Source of the DNA: Nostoc linckia FACHB-104
Lineage (GTDB): Bacteria; Cyanobacteriota; Cyanobacteriia; Cyanobacteriales; Nostocaceae
Assembly (NCBI RefSeq): GCF_014696615.1
Contig: NZ_JACJQJ010000039.1
Location: forward strand, 1-64,000
Length of the DNA: 64,000 bases
Direction of reading: 5' to 3'
The notes below the pieces were generated by a model that saw nothing but the letters and a program-made list of their open reading frames with translations, had not been told where the DNA came from and did not search any database. Below, in pieces: positions 30,010 to 39,692 of this stretch (positions are counted from its first letter, which is position 1; each line of letters starts with the position of its first letter). The translations under genes were made by a program, and so were the position numbers.

Positions 30010-32640
30010 TTACCCCGGTAAATGGGGAACTTGCAACAAATCTAATCCTCGTTCAAAAATTTCATCAATGGGTAACATTTGACCATCAGTAGTCATAAAT
30101 TTATGGTCTTTTGTTGCCCGAATAATCGCACCATCTTCTAAACAATATTCATAAACTTCTTGTTGACCGCGATTATGCCACTGTGCTATAGGTTGAGTAT
30201 AAACATTACCGTTAGCATCAACACTATAAACGCTACATTCTAGGCGTTTTTCTACAATTTCGCCAATGGGAATTAAGCCATATTCTACCGTTAAAACTTC
30301 TGTATCATAGCTTAAGCAATATTCGGCGAATTTCAACATATCGTCAAATAATTTCTCAGCTACTTGCTTTTTCACCCCATTTTTAGTAGCACCATCAATA
30401 AACTTTTCTTGCTGCTTTTGCATCTCCGAAACTTTCTTTTTACCCATTGCGCGCCGCAGCAAGTCGGCTTGTCCTAGGGAATATCCAGCCATATCTTGAG
30501 CAATTTTCATAATTTGCTCTTGATAGACCATAATTCCATAAGTCTCATTTAATATCGGTTCTAAAATCACACTTTCATAATCAATTGCTTCTCGACCATG
30601 CTTACGGTTAATAAACTTGGGAATTAGCCCTGCATCTAATGGGCCTGGTCGATACAATGCCAAAATAGAAGAAATATCCTCAATATTAGAAGGCTTTAAA
30701 TCTCGTACTATCTGTTTCATTCCAGAGGATTCTAACTGAAATACTCCTTCTAATTCTCCTGCTTCTAATAATTCATAAGCTTTCTGTACATCTTTAGGTA
30801 AAGTACTATGCTCACCTTTAGCTAATATTCTTTGAGCTTTTCTTTCTTGACCTGTAATTTCATCTGGATCAACACGATAACCTTTAGTTTCTTCAATCAA
30901 ATCTAGAGTTTTTTGAATTAGAGTTAAGTTCCGCAAACCCAAGAAGTCCATCTTTAACAAACCCATTGATTCCAGGTCTTCCATGAAATACTGGGTAATT
31001 ACAGAACCGTCGTTATTTCTTTGTAGTGGCACAATTTCATCAAGCGGATCGGCAGAAATTACCACACCTGCTGCGTGAACACCAAAGGTTTTGTTAGTAC
31101 CTTCAATTCGCATCGCCATGTCAATCCAGTGGCGAACTTGCTCATCATTATCATATCTGGCTTTAAATTCTGGTTCTGGGGTGTCATCAGAAATCATTAC
31201 TTTTAACTTAGTTGGTTTACCCCGTACCACAGGAATTAATTTTGCCATTTTATCTGCGTCCCCGTAGGGAATATTTAATACTCTGGCTACATCCTTTAAT
31301 ACAGCTTTGGAAGTTAAACGGTTAAAGGTAATAATTTGAGCAACTTTATCAGCACCATATTTCTCAGTTACATATTCAATAACTTTATCTCTTTGTTCAA
31401 TGCAGAAATCCGTATCAATATCAGGCATGGATTTCCGTTCTGGATTCAAGAAACGCTCAAATAGTAGCCCATGATGTACGGGGTCAATGTTAGTAATTCG
31501 CATGGCATAGGCAACTAATGAACCCGCCGCCGAACCTCGGCCAGGCCCCACAGGAATATTATTATCTCTAGCAAATTTGATATAATCCCAAACAACTAAA
31601 AAGTATTTAGAAAATCCCATTTGCTGAATCATTTTGAGTTCGTATTCCAACCTTTCTTTGTAGGTTGAATCGACTTCGTTGCGGGATTTACGATTTAATC
31701 TTTCTAAAAGTCCATTCCATGCAACTTCTTCAGCATAAGTATCAGCAGTATGACCAGAGGGAATTGGTGGAGTGGGAATTTGAGGCTCACCCATAATCTG
31801 GTATGGCTCAACTTTATCTGCTACTTCTTCAGTAGTCGCCACAGCTTCTATAATCACATCATCTGGTAAATGGTCACGAAATAGCAGATGCATTTCTTCG
31901 GCAGATTTGAGATATTCTGTGCCGCTATAACGCATCCGATTTTCTTCAATTATCAGCTTCCCTGTTTGAATACATAATAAAGCGTCGTGTGCTTCTACGT
32001 CATAACAGGAAATAAAATGAGAGTCATTAGTAGCAACAAATTTAATACCTAATTCCCGAGCGATTTTAATAATTTCAACATTAACAATTCTGTCTTCTTG
32101 GGAACCGTGGTCTTGAATTTCTAAATAATAGTCATCACCAAATACATCTTTATACCATTGAGCAACTTTACGGGCTGCATCTGGTCTACCACTCATAATT
32201 GCTTGGGGAACTTCTCCGCCTAAACAAGCACTAGTAACAATCAAACCTTCATGATATTCTTTTAATAATTCTTTGTTGATGCAAGGGCGAGAAAAAATGC
32301 CTTTTCCTTGTACACCTTTGAGGTGAGAAATAGTAGTTAATTTGACTAAATTTTTGTAACCTTTAGTGTTTTTAGCTAAGACAACTTGATGATAACGGGG
32401 GCGGCGTTCTTGCTTTTCAATATCGCCATTAATGATATACATTTCGTTGCCAAGAATGGGTTTAATATTCTTGCTACGACAGATTTTGATCAATTCCACA
32501 GCACCGTACATAACGCCATGATCGGTAAGCGCGATCGCTTTCATCCCCAGGGCGATCGCGCGATCAACCAACTCTGGCAGCTGACTGGCACCATCAAGCA
32601 AGCTATAGTCACTGTGAATATGCAAAGGGACAAAGGACAT
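30010..32640 (-). CDS. dnaE: DNA polymerase III alpha, N-terminal half with split intein
   Basis: This is the N-terminal part of the replicative polymerase subunit: extein residues 1-774 plus a 102-residue intein N fragment. The extein has the PHP domain ([20 protein letters not shown]) and the polymerase palm motif [15 protein letters not shown]. It ends FAEY directly before the intein Cys775 ([14 protein letters not shown]). After translation it trans-splices with the separately encoded C half, which is elsewhere in the genome, to make full-length DnaE. The ATG at 32640 is used, since an earlier frame start only adds six residues. This gene split is specific to cyanobacteria. Confidence 0.97.
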   Translation of the reverse strand: MSFVPLHIHSDYSLLDGASQLPELVDRAIALGMKAIALTDHGVMYGAVELIKICRSKNIKPILGNEMYIINGDIEKQERRPRYHQVVLAKNTKGYKNLVKLTTISHLKGVQGKGIFSRPCINKELLKEYHEGLIVTSACLGGEVPQAIMSGRPDAARKVAQWYKDVFGDDYYLEIQDHGSQEDRIVNVEIIKIARELGIKFVATNDSHFISCYDVEAHDALLCIQTGKLIIEENRMRYSGTEYLKSAEEMHLLFRDHLPDDVIIEAVATTEEVADKVEPYQIMGEPQIPTPPIPSGHTADTYAEEVAWNGLLERLNRKSRNEVDSTYKERLEYELKMIQQMGFSKYFLVVWDYIKFARDNNIPVGPGRGSAAGSLVAYAMRITNIDPVHHGLLFERFLNPERKSMPDIDTDFCIEQRDKVIEYVTEKYGADKVAQIITFNRLTSKAVLKDVARVLNIPYGDADKMAKLIPVVRGKPTKLKVMISDDTPEPEFKARYDNDEQVRHWIDMAMRIEGTNKTFGVHAAGVVISADPLDEIVPLQRNNDGSVITQYFMEDLESMGLLKMDFLGLRNLTLIQKTLDLIEETKGYRVDPDEITGQERKAQRILAKGEHSTLPKDVQKAYELLEAGELEGVFQLESSGMKQIVRDLKPSNIEDISSILALYRPGPLDAGLIPKFINRKHGREAIDYESVILEPILNETYGIMVYQEQIMKIAQDMAGYSLGQADLLRRAMGKKKVSEMQKQQEKFIDGATKNGVKKQVAEKLFDDMLKFAEYCLSYDTEVLTVEYGLIPIGEIVEKRLECSVYSVDANGNVYTQPIAQWHNRGQQEVYEYCLEDGAIIRATKDHKFMTTDGQMLPIDEIFERGLDLLQVPHLPG
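30013..30318 (-). other. Split intein N fragment of DnaE
   Basis: The last 102 codons of dnaE-N encode the N part of a naturally split intein. Block A starts with catalytic Cys (CLSYDTEV), and block B contains RATKDHKF with the TxxH motif. It ends LLQVPHLPG. The length equals that of the fast-splicing Nostoc punctiforme DnaE intein N half as I recall it. Confidence 0.95.
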
Positions 32641-32812
32641 ATCAGTCTCCAACCACAAGCAAACAATATCTCTCCGGGAAAGAAAAAATACCCCCTGGAG
32701 TAGGATTCACTAAAGAAAGCAACGGGATCTTAGATTAACGCGTTTGCAGAAATTTCACTTCCGCAAGTGATGTTTAAATAGTTACAGCAGTAGAGTTACC
32801 CCAAATTAAGCA

Positions 32813-34105
32813 ATGACTGAACCAGAGAGCATTACTTCTCTAGAGAGCAAAACCCGTCCTTGGTGGCTACGTATCCCTCTGACATTGCAAATTGTTGTCG
32901 CCCTAGCGCTTGCTGTCGCCTTAGGAATTGCCCTAGGTGCGGGGAATCCCAGCCCCAGTAATGCTACTTTGATTACCAACTTAGCAATTCCTGCGGAATT
33001 GGTGCTGAAGGCCCTACGCGCCCTAGCTACACCCCTAATTTTGGTAGCAGTGCTGCATACCTTCATGACTACAAATATCCCCGGAACAGCCGGTAGACGG
33101 CTAGCAGTACTACTGTTAACTAACACTACCGCAGCAATTTTAATCGGGCTGCTGGTAGCTAACGTCTTGCATCCTGGTAGTTGGGGAAATTTAATAGCCC
33201 CAACCGAAGCACAAGCACCTGCTCAAAGTCTCGATCCTTGGGGTTTATTTAAAGATGCTGTCCCTGATGCTATCCTCAAGCCACTAGTCGATAATAACGT
33301 TATCCAACTAATTGTGATTGCCCTTTCCTTTGGAATTGTACTGCGGGCATTAAAATCAGAACAAATCGCTGAAGGTAAAGCAGCATACCAACCGATTGAA
33401 GATGTGATCGGTATTTTATTTGAGGCGGTAATCAGGATTCTCAATTGGGTAATAGCTCTAATTCCCTTGGCTGTGTTTGGAATTGTCGCTAAAACTGTTG
33501 CCGAAAAAGGTTTTGCACCCTTCCAATCTTTAGCAGCGTTTATCGTCGCCGTACTAGTCGCCTTAGTATTACAAGCTTGCTACTATCTTACCAGAGTAAA
33601 AATCGGTTCTTGGGTCAACCCGATCACATTTCTCAAAGGTGGTTCCGACGCATTTTTAACAGCTTTTTCCACCTCTTCCTCAACGGTGACAATGCCCATC
33701 ACCTTTGAAATTTTGCAAACTAAAATCGGTTTAAGAGAATCTTCCGCTTCTTTAGGCGCATTAGTAGGCGCAAACTTTAACAATGACGGTACTGCCCTAT
33801 ATGAAGCGATGTCTGCATTATATATTTCCCAAGTATTGGGTCAACATTTAGGTTTAGGACAGCAGTTAATAGTCGTCTTAACATCTATTTTTGCATCTGT
33901 CGGCGCTGCGGGTATTCCTAACGCTGGATTGGTAACGATGACTTTGGTATTTACTTCCGTTGGTTTACCAACCCAATATATAGCTTTGTTAGTTACAGTC
34001 GATTGGTTTTTGGATCGCTGTCGTACAGCCATCAATGTGATGGGGGATATGACTGTCAGTGCTTTACTCGATGGCAAAAAGCCTCGCCACTTAGACGAGG
34101 CTTAG
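32813..34105 (+). CDS. Dicarboxylate/amino acid:cation symporter
   Basis: A 430-residue membrane transporter of the DAACS (GltP/DctA) family that takes up acidic amino acids or C4-dicarboxylates with sodium or protons. It shows eight membrane helices and two re-entrant loops. The serine-rich hairpin motif is FSTSSSTVTMP, followed by NFNNDGTALYE and the second hairpin AAGIPNAGLVTMT. The substrate-binding line DRCRTAINVMGD has the Asp, Arg, Thr, Asn and Asp that contact aspartate in GltPh, so glutamate or aspartate is a good guess. A hairpin overlaps its stop codon. Confidence 0.92.
   Translation: MTEPESITSLESKTRPWWLRIPLTLQIVVALALAVALGIALGAGNPSPSNATLITNLAIPAELVLKALRALATPLILVAVLHTFMTTNIPGTAGRRLAVLLLTNTTAAILIGLLVANVLHPGSWGNLIAPTEAQAPAQSLDPWGLFKDAVPDAILKPLVDNNVIQLIVIALSFGIVLRALKSEQIAEGKAAYQPIEDVIGILFEAVIRILNWVIALIPLAVFGIVAKTVAEKGFAPFQSLAAFIVAVLVALVLQACYYLTRVKIGSWVNPITFLKGGSDAFLTAFSTSSSTVTMPITFEILQTKIGLRESSASLGALVGANFNNDGTALYEAMSALYISQVLGQHLGLGQQLIVVLTSIFASVGAAGIPNAGLVTMTLVFTSVGLPTQYIALLVTVDWFLDRCRTAINVMGDMTVSALLDGKKPRHLDEA
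34079..34103 (+). terminator. Hairpin overlapping the symporter stop codon
   Basis: AAGCCTCG (34079-34086) pairs with CGAGGCTT (34096-34103), and the stop codon TAG begins at the last paired base. The T run that follows is short (AGTTTC), so it is a modest terminator. Confidence 0.55.
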
Positions 34106-34398
34106 TTTCAACTTTAGTGCTGAGTGAAGAGTCAAGAGTCAAAAGTCAAAAGTCATTTATTATTTCTCTCTTTTTCCCCAGCTACCAGTCGCCAATGTCT
34201 AATCCCTGTTAATGCTGTTGATGACCCTTTGCATCACACTCTTTATTCCAGCATCTTTCTAGCAATTGGATTCGCCAAACAGCAGCGAAGCTATAAGGAT
34301 TCCATATTAATTTAGTGTGGCTACAAAACAAGGGCTGATTCAGATAATGCCAAAGTGGAAATTTAATCTTGTTAAACTTAGGAGCCATAGGAGGAGTT

Positions 34399-34487
34399 AC
34401 TATACAAGCGTGCTAGCAGTATAGTTAAAGATTAAACAATCTGCACGTGATCGTCCTGGTGACAATTGCGGAAAATCACCAGTTTTT
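34399..34487 (+). ncRNA. Candidate small RNA ending in an intrinsic terminator
   Basis: A stem ACTATAC/GTATAGT (34399-34405 with 34419-34425; loop contains TGCTAGCA) is followed by CTGGTGA (34456-34462) / TCACCAG (34476-34482) and TTTTT. The second hairpin is an orphan terminator 350 bases from the nearest upstream gene, which suggests a short transcript. No promoter could be fixed, so this is speculative. Confidence 0.3.
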
Positions 34488-34754
34488 ATGGCAAAAGTTA
34501 TATTAAGGGCTTTTATGGAAAAATTTTCTTGAAAAAGCTGATTTTGACGGCAATTATCTCCTGGCAGTCATCAAAAGATTACTGATAGTTATTTCACGGT
34601 AAATAACAACACCTAAGCAAACATCTTTCTGTGGGTAGATTTCAGCCTTTTGCTTATTTGAAAAATTTTTATTAATTACTGAAGAATTTGTTACATTCTT
34701 TTTTATTATTGACATCATTCTAAATATTATATTTTATAAACAAGTAATAATACT

Positions 34755-34870
34755 TAGGGCATTGGGCATTGGTAATTGGTAATTGGTAATTGCTGTTTCT
34801 CCCTCATCTCCTAATTCCCATTACCCCTTATCCCCAGAGGTGGCCCCGAGTTCCCCAGTCCCCTCATCTC
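34755..34870. repeat. STRR block before the caspase-like gene
   Basis: GGGCATT and GGTAATT units (34757-34792), then CTCATCTCC/CCCATTACC and CCCCAGT-like units up to 34870. Confidence 0.8.
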
Positions 34871-34954
34871 CCTTTTATGGGACTAATGGGATCAATTATT
34901 GTGATTTTTTAGTCTTATTGCTAAGAAATCACAATTTCATGAGAGGAGTGAAGA

Positions 34955-37216
34955 ATGGCTGATATGAAACGTCGGCACTTTTTGCAATTTGCTGGCTCGG
35001 CTTTAGCAACGTTGGGTTTAAGTCAGTGGGATATTATGCAGCAAGGCGATCGCTATCGCCAAGTCTTAGCCCAAAGTACAAAGCGGAAACTAGCCCTACT
35101 CGTGGGAATTAATGAGTATAAGGGGATACCAGAACTCTATGGTTGTGTGAATGATGTGCAGTTGCAACGTGAATTATTAATTCACCGTTTTGGCTTTAAT
35201 CCTCAAGATATTTTGACTTTGACAGACCAACAAGCAACTCGAAAAGGGATGCTGTCAGCATTTGAAGAACATTTGATTAAGCAAGCCAAGCCTGGGGATG
35301 TGGTGGTATTTCACTTTTCAGGACATGGTTCGCGAGTACGCGATCGCGATCGCGATACGGAAGATGGACTCAACAGCACTTTAGTTCCGATTGATGGCAA
35401 TTTACCACCAGGCTATCCCCAGCAAGGAGGCCAGGTGCAGCACATTATGGGGCATACATTGTTTTTACTAATGTCTGCATTGCAAACAGAAAATGTGACT
35501 GTGGTATTAGATAGTTGTCATGCGGGTGGTGCAAAGCGAGGGAATTTCCGGGTGCGTTCCATCGATGGAGGTGAAAAACTTCTACCGAGTACGGCGGAAC
35601 TGGAATATCAACGTCAATGGTTAGGGAAACTGGGACTTTCACCACAAAAATTTATCGAACTAAGGAGAAAAGCTGTTGCTAAAGGCGTAGTCATCGCTAG
35701 CGCTAAACGCGATCAATATGCAGCTGATGCTTCTTTTGATGATTTTAACGCCGGGGCTTTTACTTATTTATTCACTCAGTACCTTTGGCAACAACCAGGG
35801 GATGAACCGATTAATCAAGCGATCGCTAATATTAGCCGCAGTACAACTATCTTCGCTAGACAATCAGGCAATTTTCAAGAACCAGAATTAGAATCAAACT
35901 TCAGTAAAGAAAAGACTAGCGCACCTATTTACTTTACGCGTACGCCCACTGTCTCGGCGGAGGCGGTAGTCACTCAAGTCAATGGTGAGCAAGTAAAATT
36001 GTGGCTGGGTGGGTTAGATTCCGAAAGCCTGGAAGCATTTAAACAAGATGCGATTTTCACGGTTTTGGATAGTAAAGGTGGCGATCGCGGACTCATTCAG
36101 TTACAGTCTCGTCAAGGATTAACAGGACAAGGCAAACTTCTCAAAGCTGCCCAAAAAAAGCAACCACTCCAACCAGGCGCACTCTTACAAGAACGGATTC
36201 GCAGCATTCCTAATGATTTAACTTTAAAAATTGGGCTAGATGACTCTTTAGGAAATAACACCCAACAAGCTAAACAAGCTTTACAAGCGATTCCCCGCAT
36301 TGCAGCCAAAGCTTTGGGAAGACAAGAGGTGCAATATATTTTTGGTCGGATGACTGAAGCTAAATATCAGGAATTACAAAAAAGTCGCCTCTCAAATTTA
36401 CCTGCGGTAGGTAGTTTTGGTTTGTTTCTACCTGGAATGACGCAGATTATTGCCAGTTCCTTTGGTACAAGCAACGAAACGGTGAGTGCGGCTGTCACTC
36501 GCTTACAGCCTAAACTCAAGTCCCTACTAGCAGCGCGGATTGTCAAGCAAATGCTAGGTAATACTAATTCATCGCAAATTAATGTGACTGCGGCGATGAA
36601 TGTTGTCGGTAGTCAAGAAATACTAGGCGAAACTTTCCCCATTCGCGGAGTTCAAAAAGTAGATTTAGAACCAAAGCCCAGCAAAACTGCTAACTCAGGT
36701 TTGCAAAAGTTACCTTTGGGTACACAAATTGCTTTTCAAATTCAGAATAACGAATTGCAACCACTATATATAAGTATTTTGGTAATTGATGCCCAAGGCG
36801 AAATGGCAATTATCTTTCCTAATAATTGGTCAGCTGCGGAAGATGCAGCTTTAATAGAAGGTAAACAAAAGTTAGTCATTCCTTCTGCTGGCGATACCTT
36901 CAAACTGGTGATTGGCGAACCTTTAGGAGTATCAGAAGCTTTAATTGTTGCCAGCACTACACCACTGCGAAATTCTCTCAAAGCCTTAAAAGAAATTGCC
37001 AAATCTCGGGGAGTCGAAAATACGCGTGCGCCAATAGCTGTGACTAATGAATTATTAGATGTGACAAATAGTTTACTGAATGATTTAGATGCCGGTACTC
37101 GCGGTGCAATTAATGTTGAAGGTATCCAACTTCCTAACGGTGTGCGGGGAATTGATACCAAGAAATTAGCAGCAATGGCGATCGCATTTGAAGTGGTTGG
37201 TACAGCAAACAGCTGA
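34955..37216 (+). CDS. Caspase-like protease (orthocaspase/metacaspase), Tat-type leader
   Basis: A 753-residue protein with a peptidase C14 p20-like domain (about 44-300). The catalytic dyad is visible as His124 in HFSGHGSRVRD and Cys188 in VVLDSCHAGGA, so the active site is intact. The N-terminus KRRHFLQFAGSALATLGL fits a twin-arginine signal, implying export. The C-terminal part has a DUF4384-like segment (about 590-690, LYISILVIDAQGEMAIIFPN) common in cyanobacterial caspase homologues. Such proteases cut after Arg or Lys and are linked to stress and programmed cell death. Overlapping HIP1 octamers encode the RDRDRD run beside His124. Confidence 0.92.
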   Translation: MADMKRRHFLQFAGSALATLGLSQWDIMQQGDRYRQVLAQSTKRKLALLVGINEYKGIPELYGCVNDVQLQRELLIHRFGFNPQDILTLTDQQATRKGMLSAFEEHLIKQAKPGDVVVFHFSGHGSRVRDRDRDTEDGLNSTLVPIDGNLPPGYPQQGGQVQHIMGHTLFLLMSALQTENVTVVLDSCHAGGAKRGNFRVRSIDGGEKLLPSTAELEYQRQWLGKLGLSPQKFIELRRKAVAKGVVIASAKRDQYAADASFDDFNAGAFTYLFTQYLWQQPGDEPINQAIANISRSTTIFARQSGNFQEPELESNFSKEKTSAPIYFTRTPTVSAEAVVTQVNGEQVKLWLGGLDSESLEAFKQDAIFTVLDSKGGDRGLIQLQSRQGLTGQGKLLKAAQKKQPLQPGALLQERIRSIPNDLTLKIGLDDSLGNNTQQAKQALQAIPRIAAKALGRQEVQYIFGRMTEAKYQELQKSRLSNLPAVGSFGLFLPGMTQIIASSFGTSNETVSAAVTRLQPKLKSLLAARIVKQMLGNTNSSQINVTAAMNVVGSQEILGETFPIRGVQKVDLEPKPSKTANSGLQKLPLGTQIAFQIQNNELQPLYISILVIDAQGEMAIIFPNNWSAAEDAALIEGKQKLVIPSAGDTFKLVIGEPLGVSEALIVASTTPLRNSLKALKEIAKSRGVENTRAPIAVTNELLDVTNSLLNDLDAGTRGAINVEGIQLPNGVRGIDTKKLAAMAIAFEVVGTANS

Positions 37217-37467
37217 TCTCGCTGCGCTTTCATTGTACTATTTAAGACAAGGGGCAAGTTTAACTCTTACCCCTGATTCGCAATTCTTTTCAGCTTGTTA
37301 CCTGTTATCTATTCGCTTTATATCAATATGTAACTAATGAACACATCTATAAAATTTTGTCAATGAACTTACTAATATTTCTGAATCCAAAGTTGCACTC
37401 TTGACTTTGGAGTATGAACTAAACTAGTTATCTGTAGTCTTGTACAAATTGGTTGATTAACTGTTTT

Positions 37468-37773
37468 ATGGTGACTAGACTTTCAACAACACCAACTATA
37501 GCTCCTGAACGGTCTAATCAAGTTACCCGCAAGCATTATCCAAATTACAAAGTAATCGTTTTGAACGATGATTTTAATACATTTCAGCATGTGGCGGAGT
37601 GTTTGATGAAATATATTCCGGGAATGAGCAGCGATCAGGCGTGGGACTTGACCAACCAAATCCATTTTGAAGGTCAAGCGATCGTTTGGGTAGGGCCCCA
37701 AGAACCAGCGGAACTCTATCACCAGCAACTACGAAGGGCGGGTTTAACAATGGCTCCTCTAGAGGCAGCTTAA
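37468..37773 (+). CDS. clpS: ATP-dependent Clp protease adaptor ClpS
   Basis: A 101-residue adaptor that delivers N-degron proteins to the ClpC/ClpP protease. The ClpS core is clear: YKVIVLNDDFNTFQHVAECL (the NDD motif and hydrophobic pocket), and IHFEGQAIVWVGPQEPAELY. The ATG at 37468 fits family length; an alternative start lies five codons upstream. Cyanobacteria often have two ClpS paralogues, and I cannot decide which this is. The stop codon is five bases before the next gene, so the two are very likely co-transcribed. Confidence 0.93.
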   Translation: MVTRLSTTPTIAPERSNQVTRKHYPNYKVIVLNDDFNTFQHVAECLMKYIPGMSSDQAWDLTNQIHFEGQAIVWVGPQEPAELYHQQLRRAGLTMAPLEAA

Positions 37774-37778
37774 CCAGA

Positions 37779-38072
37779 ATGGGCAAACCCAATGATGGTA
37801 GACTCGTCTGGAATCACTCAACCCACATAGATGGCCTCATCCCTATTTTAGAACGTCTGTGTCAGCAGCCAGGAATTCAAACTGTTACCCCAGGCGTAAT
37901 TGGGCGAGTTAGAGGTCATGCGCCTAAATTACAACTGCGTATATCCGTACCCATCCGCGGGGGTTATAAAGTCATTGCCCGTCAAGGAAAAACTGTACAG
38001 GAGGTGTTTATCTTGACGACTTTAGATCAAGATAGCCTCTTAGAAGCGATCGCGATCGCTATGAAAAGTTGA
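37779..38072 (+). CDS. DUF2103 family protein
   Basis: A 97-residue soluble protein matching the DUF2103 family (predicted metal-binding, function unknown). The conserved start is GRLVWNHSTHIDGLIPILER; the His pair may be the metal site. The core is PKLQLRISVPIRGGYKVIARQGKTVQEVF. The start MGKPNDGRLV follows the clpS stop codon by five bases, suggesting a shared transcript and perhaps a role in proteolysis or RNA-related housekeeping, which is an inference from position only. A double HIP1 site (38046-38059) encodes the AIAIA near the end. Confidence 0.8.
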   Translation: MGKPNDGRLVWNHSTHIDGLIPILERLCQQPGIQTVTPGVIGRVRGHAPKLQLRISVPIRGGYKVIARQGKTVQEVFILTTLDQDSLLEAIAIAMKS

Positions 38073-38127
38073 TCGTTTTAGTAGTCAATAGTCCATAGTT
38101 AATCGACTATGCACTGTTGGCTCTCAA

Positions 38128-38448
38128 CTATTCTTCTACTTGATGTACCGCAAATCTGTGAAGTGGCAAGCTGAGGATACAAGAAAATGTTAAAAAATAT
38201 GACAAAGCTGTAGTAATTTTTAAAGTCATCAGCATTGGTTCCCAGCTAGGGAGCATAATTTTTTCAACGCCAAAAGCAATACAGTAAACTAACCAGTAAG
38301 AGAAGCTCATTCTCAAAAGAATCTGCTCTGTTTCTTCCATTTCATCTTTGTGCTGTTTGCAATCCCAAAGTAACAATAGACCCACAATACAAGCCACAAA
38401 GGACACAGCAACAACAAACTCGTGACAAAATATATTTACCGAATGCAT
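38128..38448 (-). CDS. Small membrane protein of unknown function
   Basis: A 106-residue protein with three predicted membrane segments (about 4-27, 47-66, 76-96) and a charged loop KQHKDEMEETEQ between the first two. No family is recognised. The start is uncertain: ATG 38448 (MHSVNIFCHEFV) or five codons upstream. It is convergent with the DUF2103 gene with only 55 bases between. The base composition and codon use look native. Function cannot be proposed. Confidence 0.55.
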   Translation of the reverse strand: MHSVNIFCHEFVVAVSFVACIVGLLLLWDCKQHKDEMEETEQILLRMSFSYWLVYCIAFGVEKIMLPSWEPMLMTLKITTALSYFLTFSCILSLPLHRFAVHQVEE

Positions 38449-38463
38449 TTGTCTTGAACCCAA

Positions 38464-38893
38464 TCTTTTTCAATTGAGATTCAGTCTAAAGGAATAGTCC
38501 TTAAGGTTGCACACAATAGTTACAAACTGCAATACAAAACTCGCTATATTTTGGATATTTGTAAAACTACTTTATAAAGTTTTATTTAATTAAAGTCAAT
38601 TGCCATCTATAGCGCTTTTAAATGAGTTGTAAAGTTATTTAGTTTTAGATAGAGAACATATAACAAAGCAGGATTGAAAAATTTACTTTTTTCTATAAAT
38701 GGCTGCTGATTTCGTTGACTGTTGACTGTTAACAGTTCACACTCAACAGTCAACAATAGCAATGAAATATTTTTTACTTATCAGTCAGTAATTGCAACAA
38801 TCATGTTACTTTTATGGAAATTTAGTTAAGTATCTTACTGATGCTGTGCCCTACCAATCTGTGGAGTTATTTTTCAAGTTTTCACAGACTAAT
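38464..38893. other. AT-rich intergenic region
   Basis: No gene is visible. It contains the inverted repeat at 38714-38754 and a second run of AT-rich sequence before the convergent methyltransferase. Confidence 0.5.
38714..38754. repeat. Inverted repeat GTTGACTGTTGA
   Basis: Perfect 12-base arms GTTGACTGTTGA (38714-38725) / TCAACAGTCAAC (38743-38754). The 17-base spacer itself holds the palindrome CTGTTAACAG. It shares its arm with 27084-27115. Confidence 0.7.
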
Positions 38894-39604
38894 TTACTTC
38901 TGCATGACCACTAAATAATCTCGCTCTAAATAAAAGTTTTTGCCATCGGGAATAGACTCTTTAAGCACCTGCATTTGTGCCTTGTTGATTAATAACTTAA
39001 TTGCTTCAGGTGAGGTTGGATAATATAATATTTCTCCATTAGCTTCAGCAGCGAACCTTTCCCAACCTTTGAGTGTAGTTATATTAGTGGTATGAATAAA
39101 AGCTTTACCACCAACATTGAGCACTTGATAGATACTATTCAAGTACTTCCAAATGCTTTGTAAATCTAGGTGGACAAAGACATCAAAAGAATAGACAAAA
39201 TCAAATTTTTCGGTAAATTCAGGATCAAATTTAAAATCTTCCAGCAAGTGAAACTCTACATTTGTAGAGCCATTGAGTGCTGCTTTGGCTTTATTGAGCA
39301 TCTCTGGTGAGATATCAAAACAGTGTAGATTTTGCACCTGTGGCACAACTTTAGCAGCTATTCTTCCACCACCAACACCTATTTCCGCAGCTATACTCTT
39401 TGCAGATATAAATGGCGTAATATATTCATTCACAATTTCTACAACATCATCTACTCTACCCCATTCATCACCTAAATAATTGATATATTCATCTCTCCGC
39501 TCACTAGCAATGTTTTCATTATCAATAGGAACTTGATGTTTATTCCACTGGTTAGCGTAATTATCCCAAAATTCTCTATTGATGACAAAATTGGATGATT
39601 GCAT
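38894..39604 (-). CDS. Class I SAM-dependent methyltransferase
   Basis: A 236-residue methyltransferase. Motif I is IAAEIGVGGGRIAAKVVP (near 75-92), followed by the acidic end of beta-2 (HCFDISPEMLNKAK) and the post-I region FDFVYSFDVFVHLD. The start used, ATG at 39604 (MQSSNFVINREFWDNY), gives the typical length; a longer frame adds 17 residues. It lies immediately downstream of a glycosyltransferase and a second methyltransferase on the same strand, so a small-molecule or glycan target is plausible. The target is not known. Confidence 0.85.
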   Translation of the reverse strand: MQSSNFVINREFWDNYANQWNKHQVPIDNENIASERRDEYINYLGDEWGRVDDVVEIVNEYITPFISAKSIAAEIGVGGGRIAAKVVPQVQNLHCFDISPEMLNKAKAALNGSTNVEFHLLEDFKFDPEFTEKFDFVYSFDVFVHLDLQSIWKYLNSIYQVLNVGGKAFIHTTNITTLKGWERFAAEANGEILYYPTSPEAIKLLINKAQMQVLKESIPDGKNFYLERDYLVVMQK

Positions 39605-39692
39605 AACTGTACCCTGTTTATTTTTTGGCAAAAAGTTTCGGTGGTAGCATAACATTAAATAATATCTTAGTTAAAAGATATTAGACCAGTAT

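Larger units (their letters stand above)
34106..34954. other. Long intergenic region with possible small RNA
   Basis: 850 bases without a convincing gene. The contents in order are AAGTCAA-type STRR (34128-34160), a palindromic pair and terminator-like hairpin suggesting a short RNA (34399-34487), AT-rich sequence, and an STRR block (34755-34870) before the caspase-like gene. Confidence 0.5.

Noticed and set aside
36742-37257. 171-codon minus-strand open frame inside the caspase-like gene
   Set aside because: It overlaps an intact gene over nearly its full length and has no recognisable family features; it is a shadow frame.
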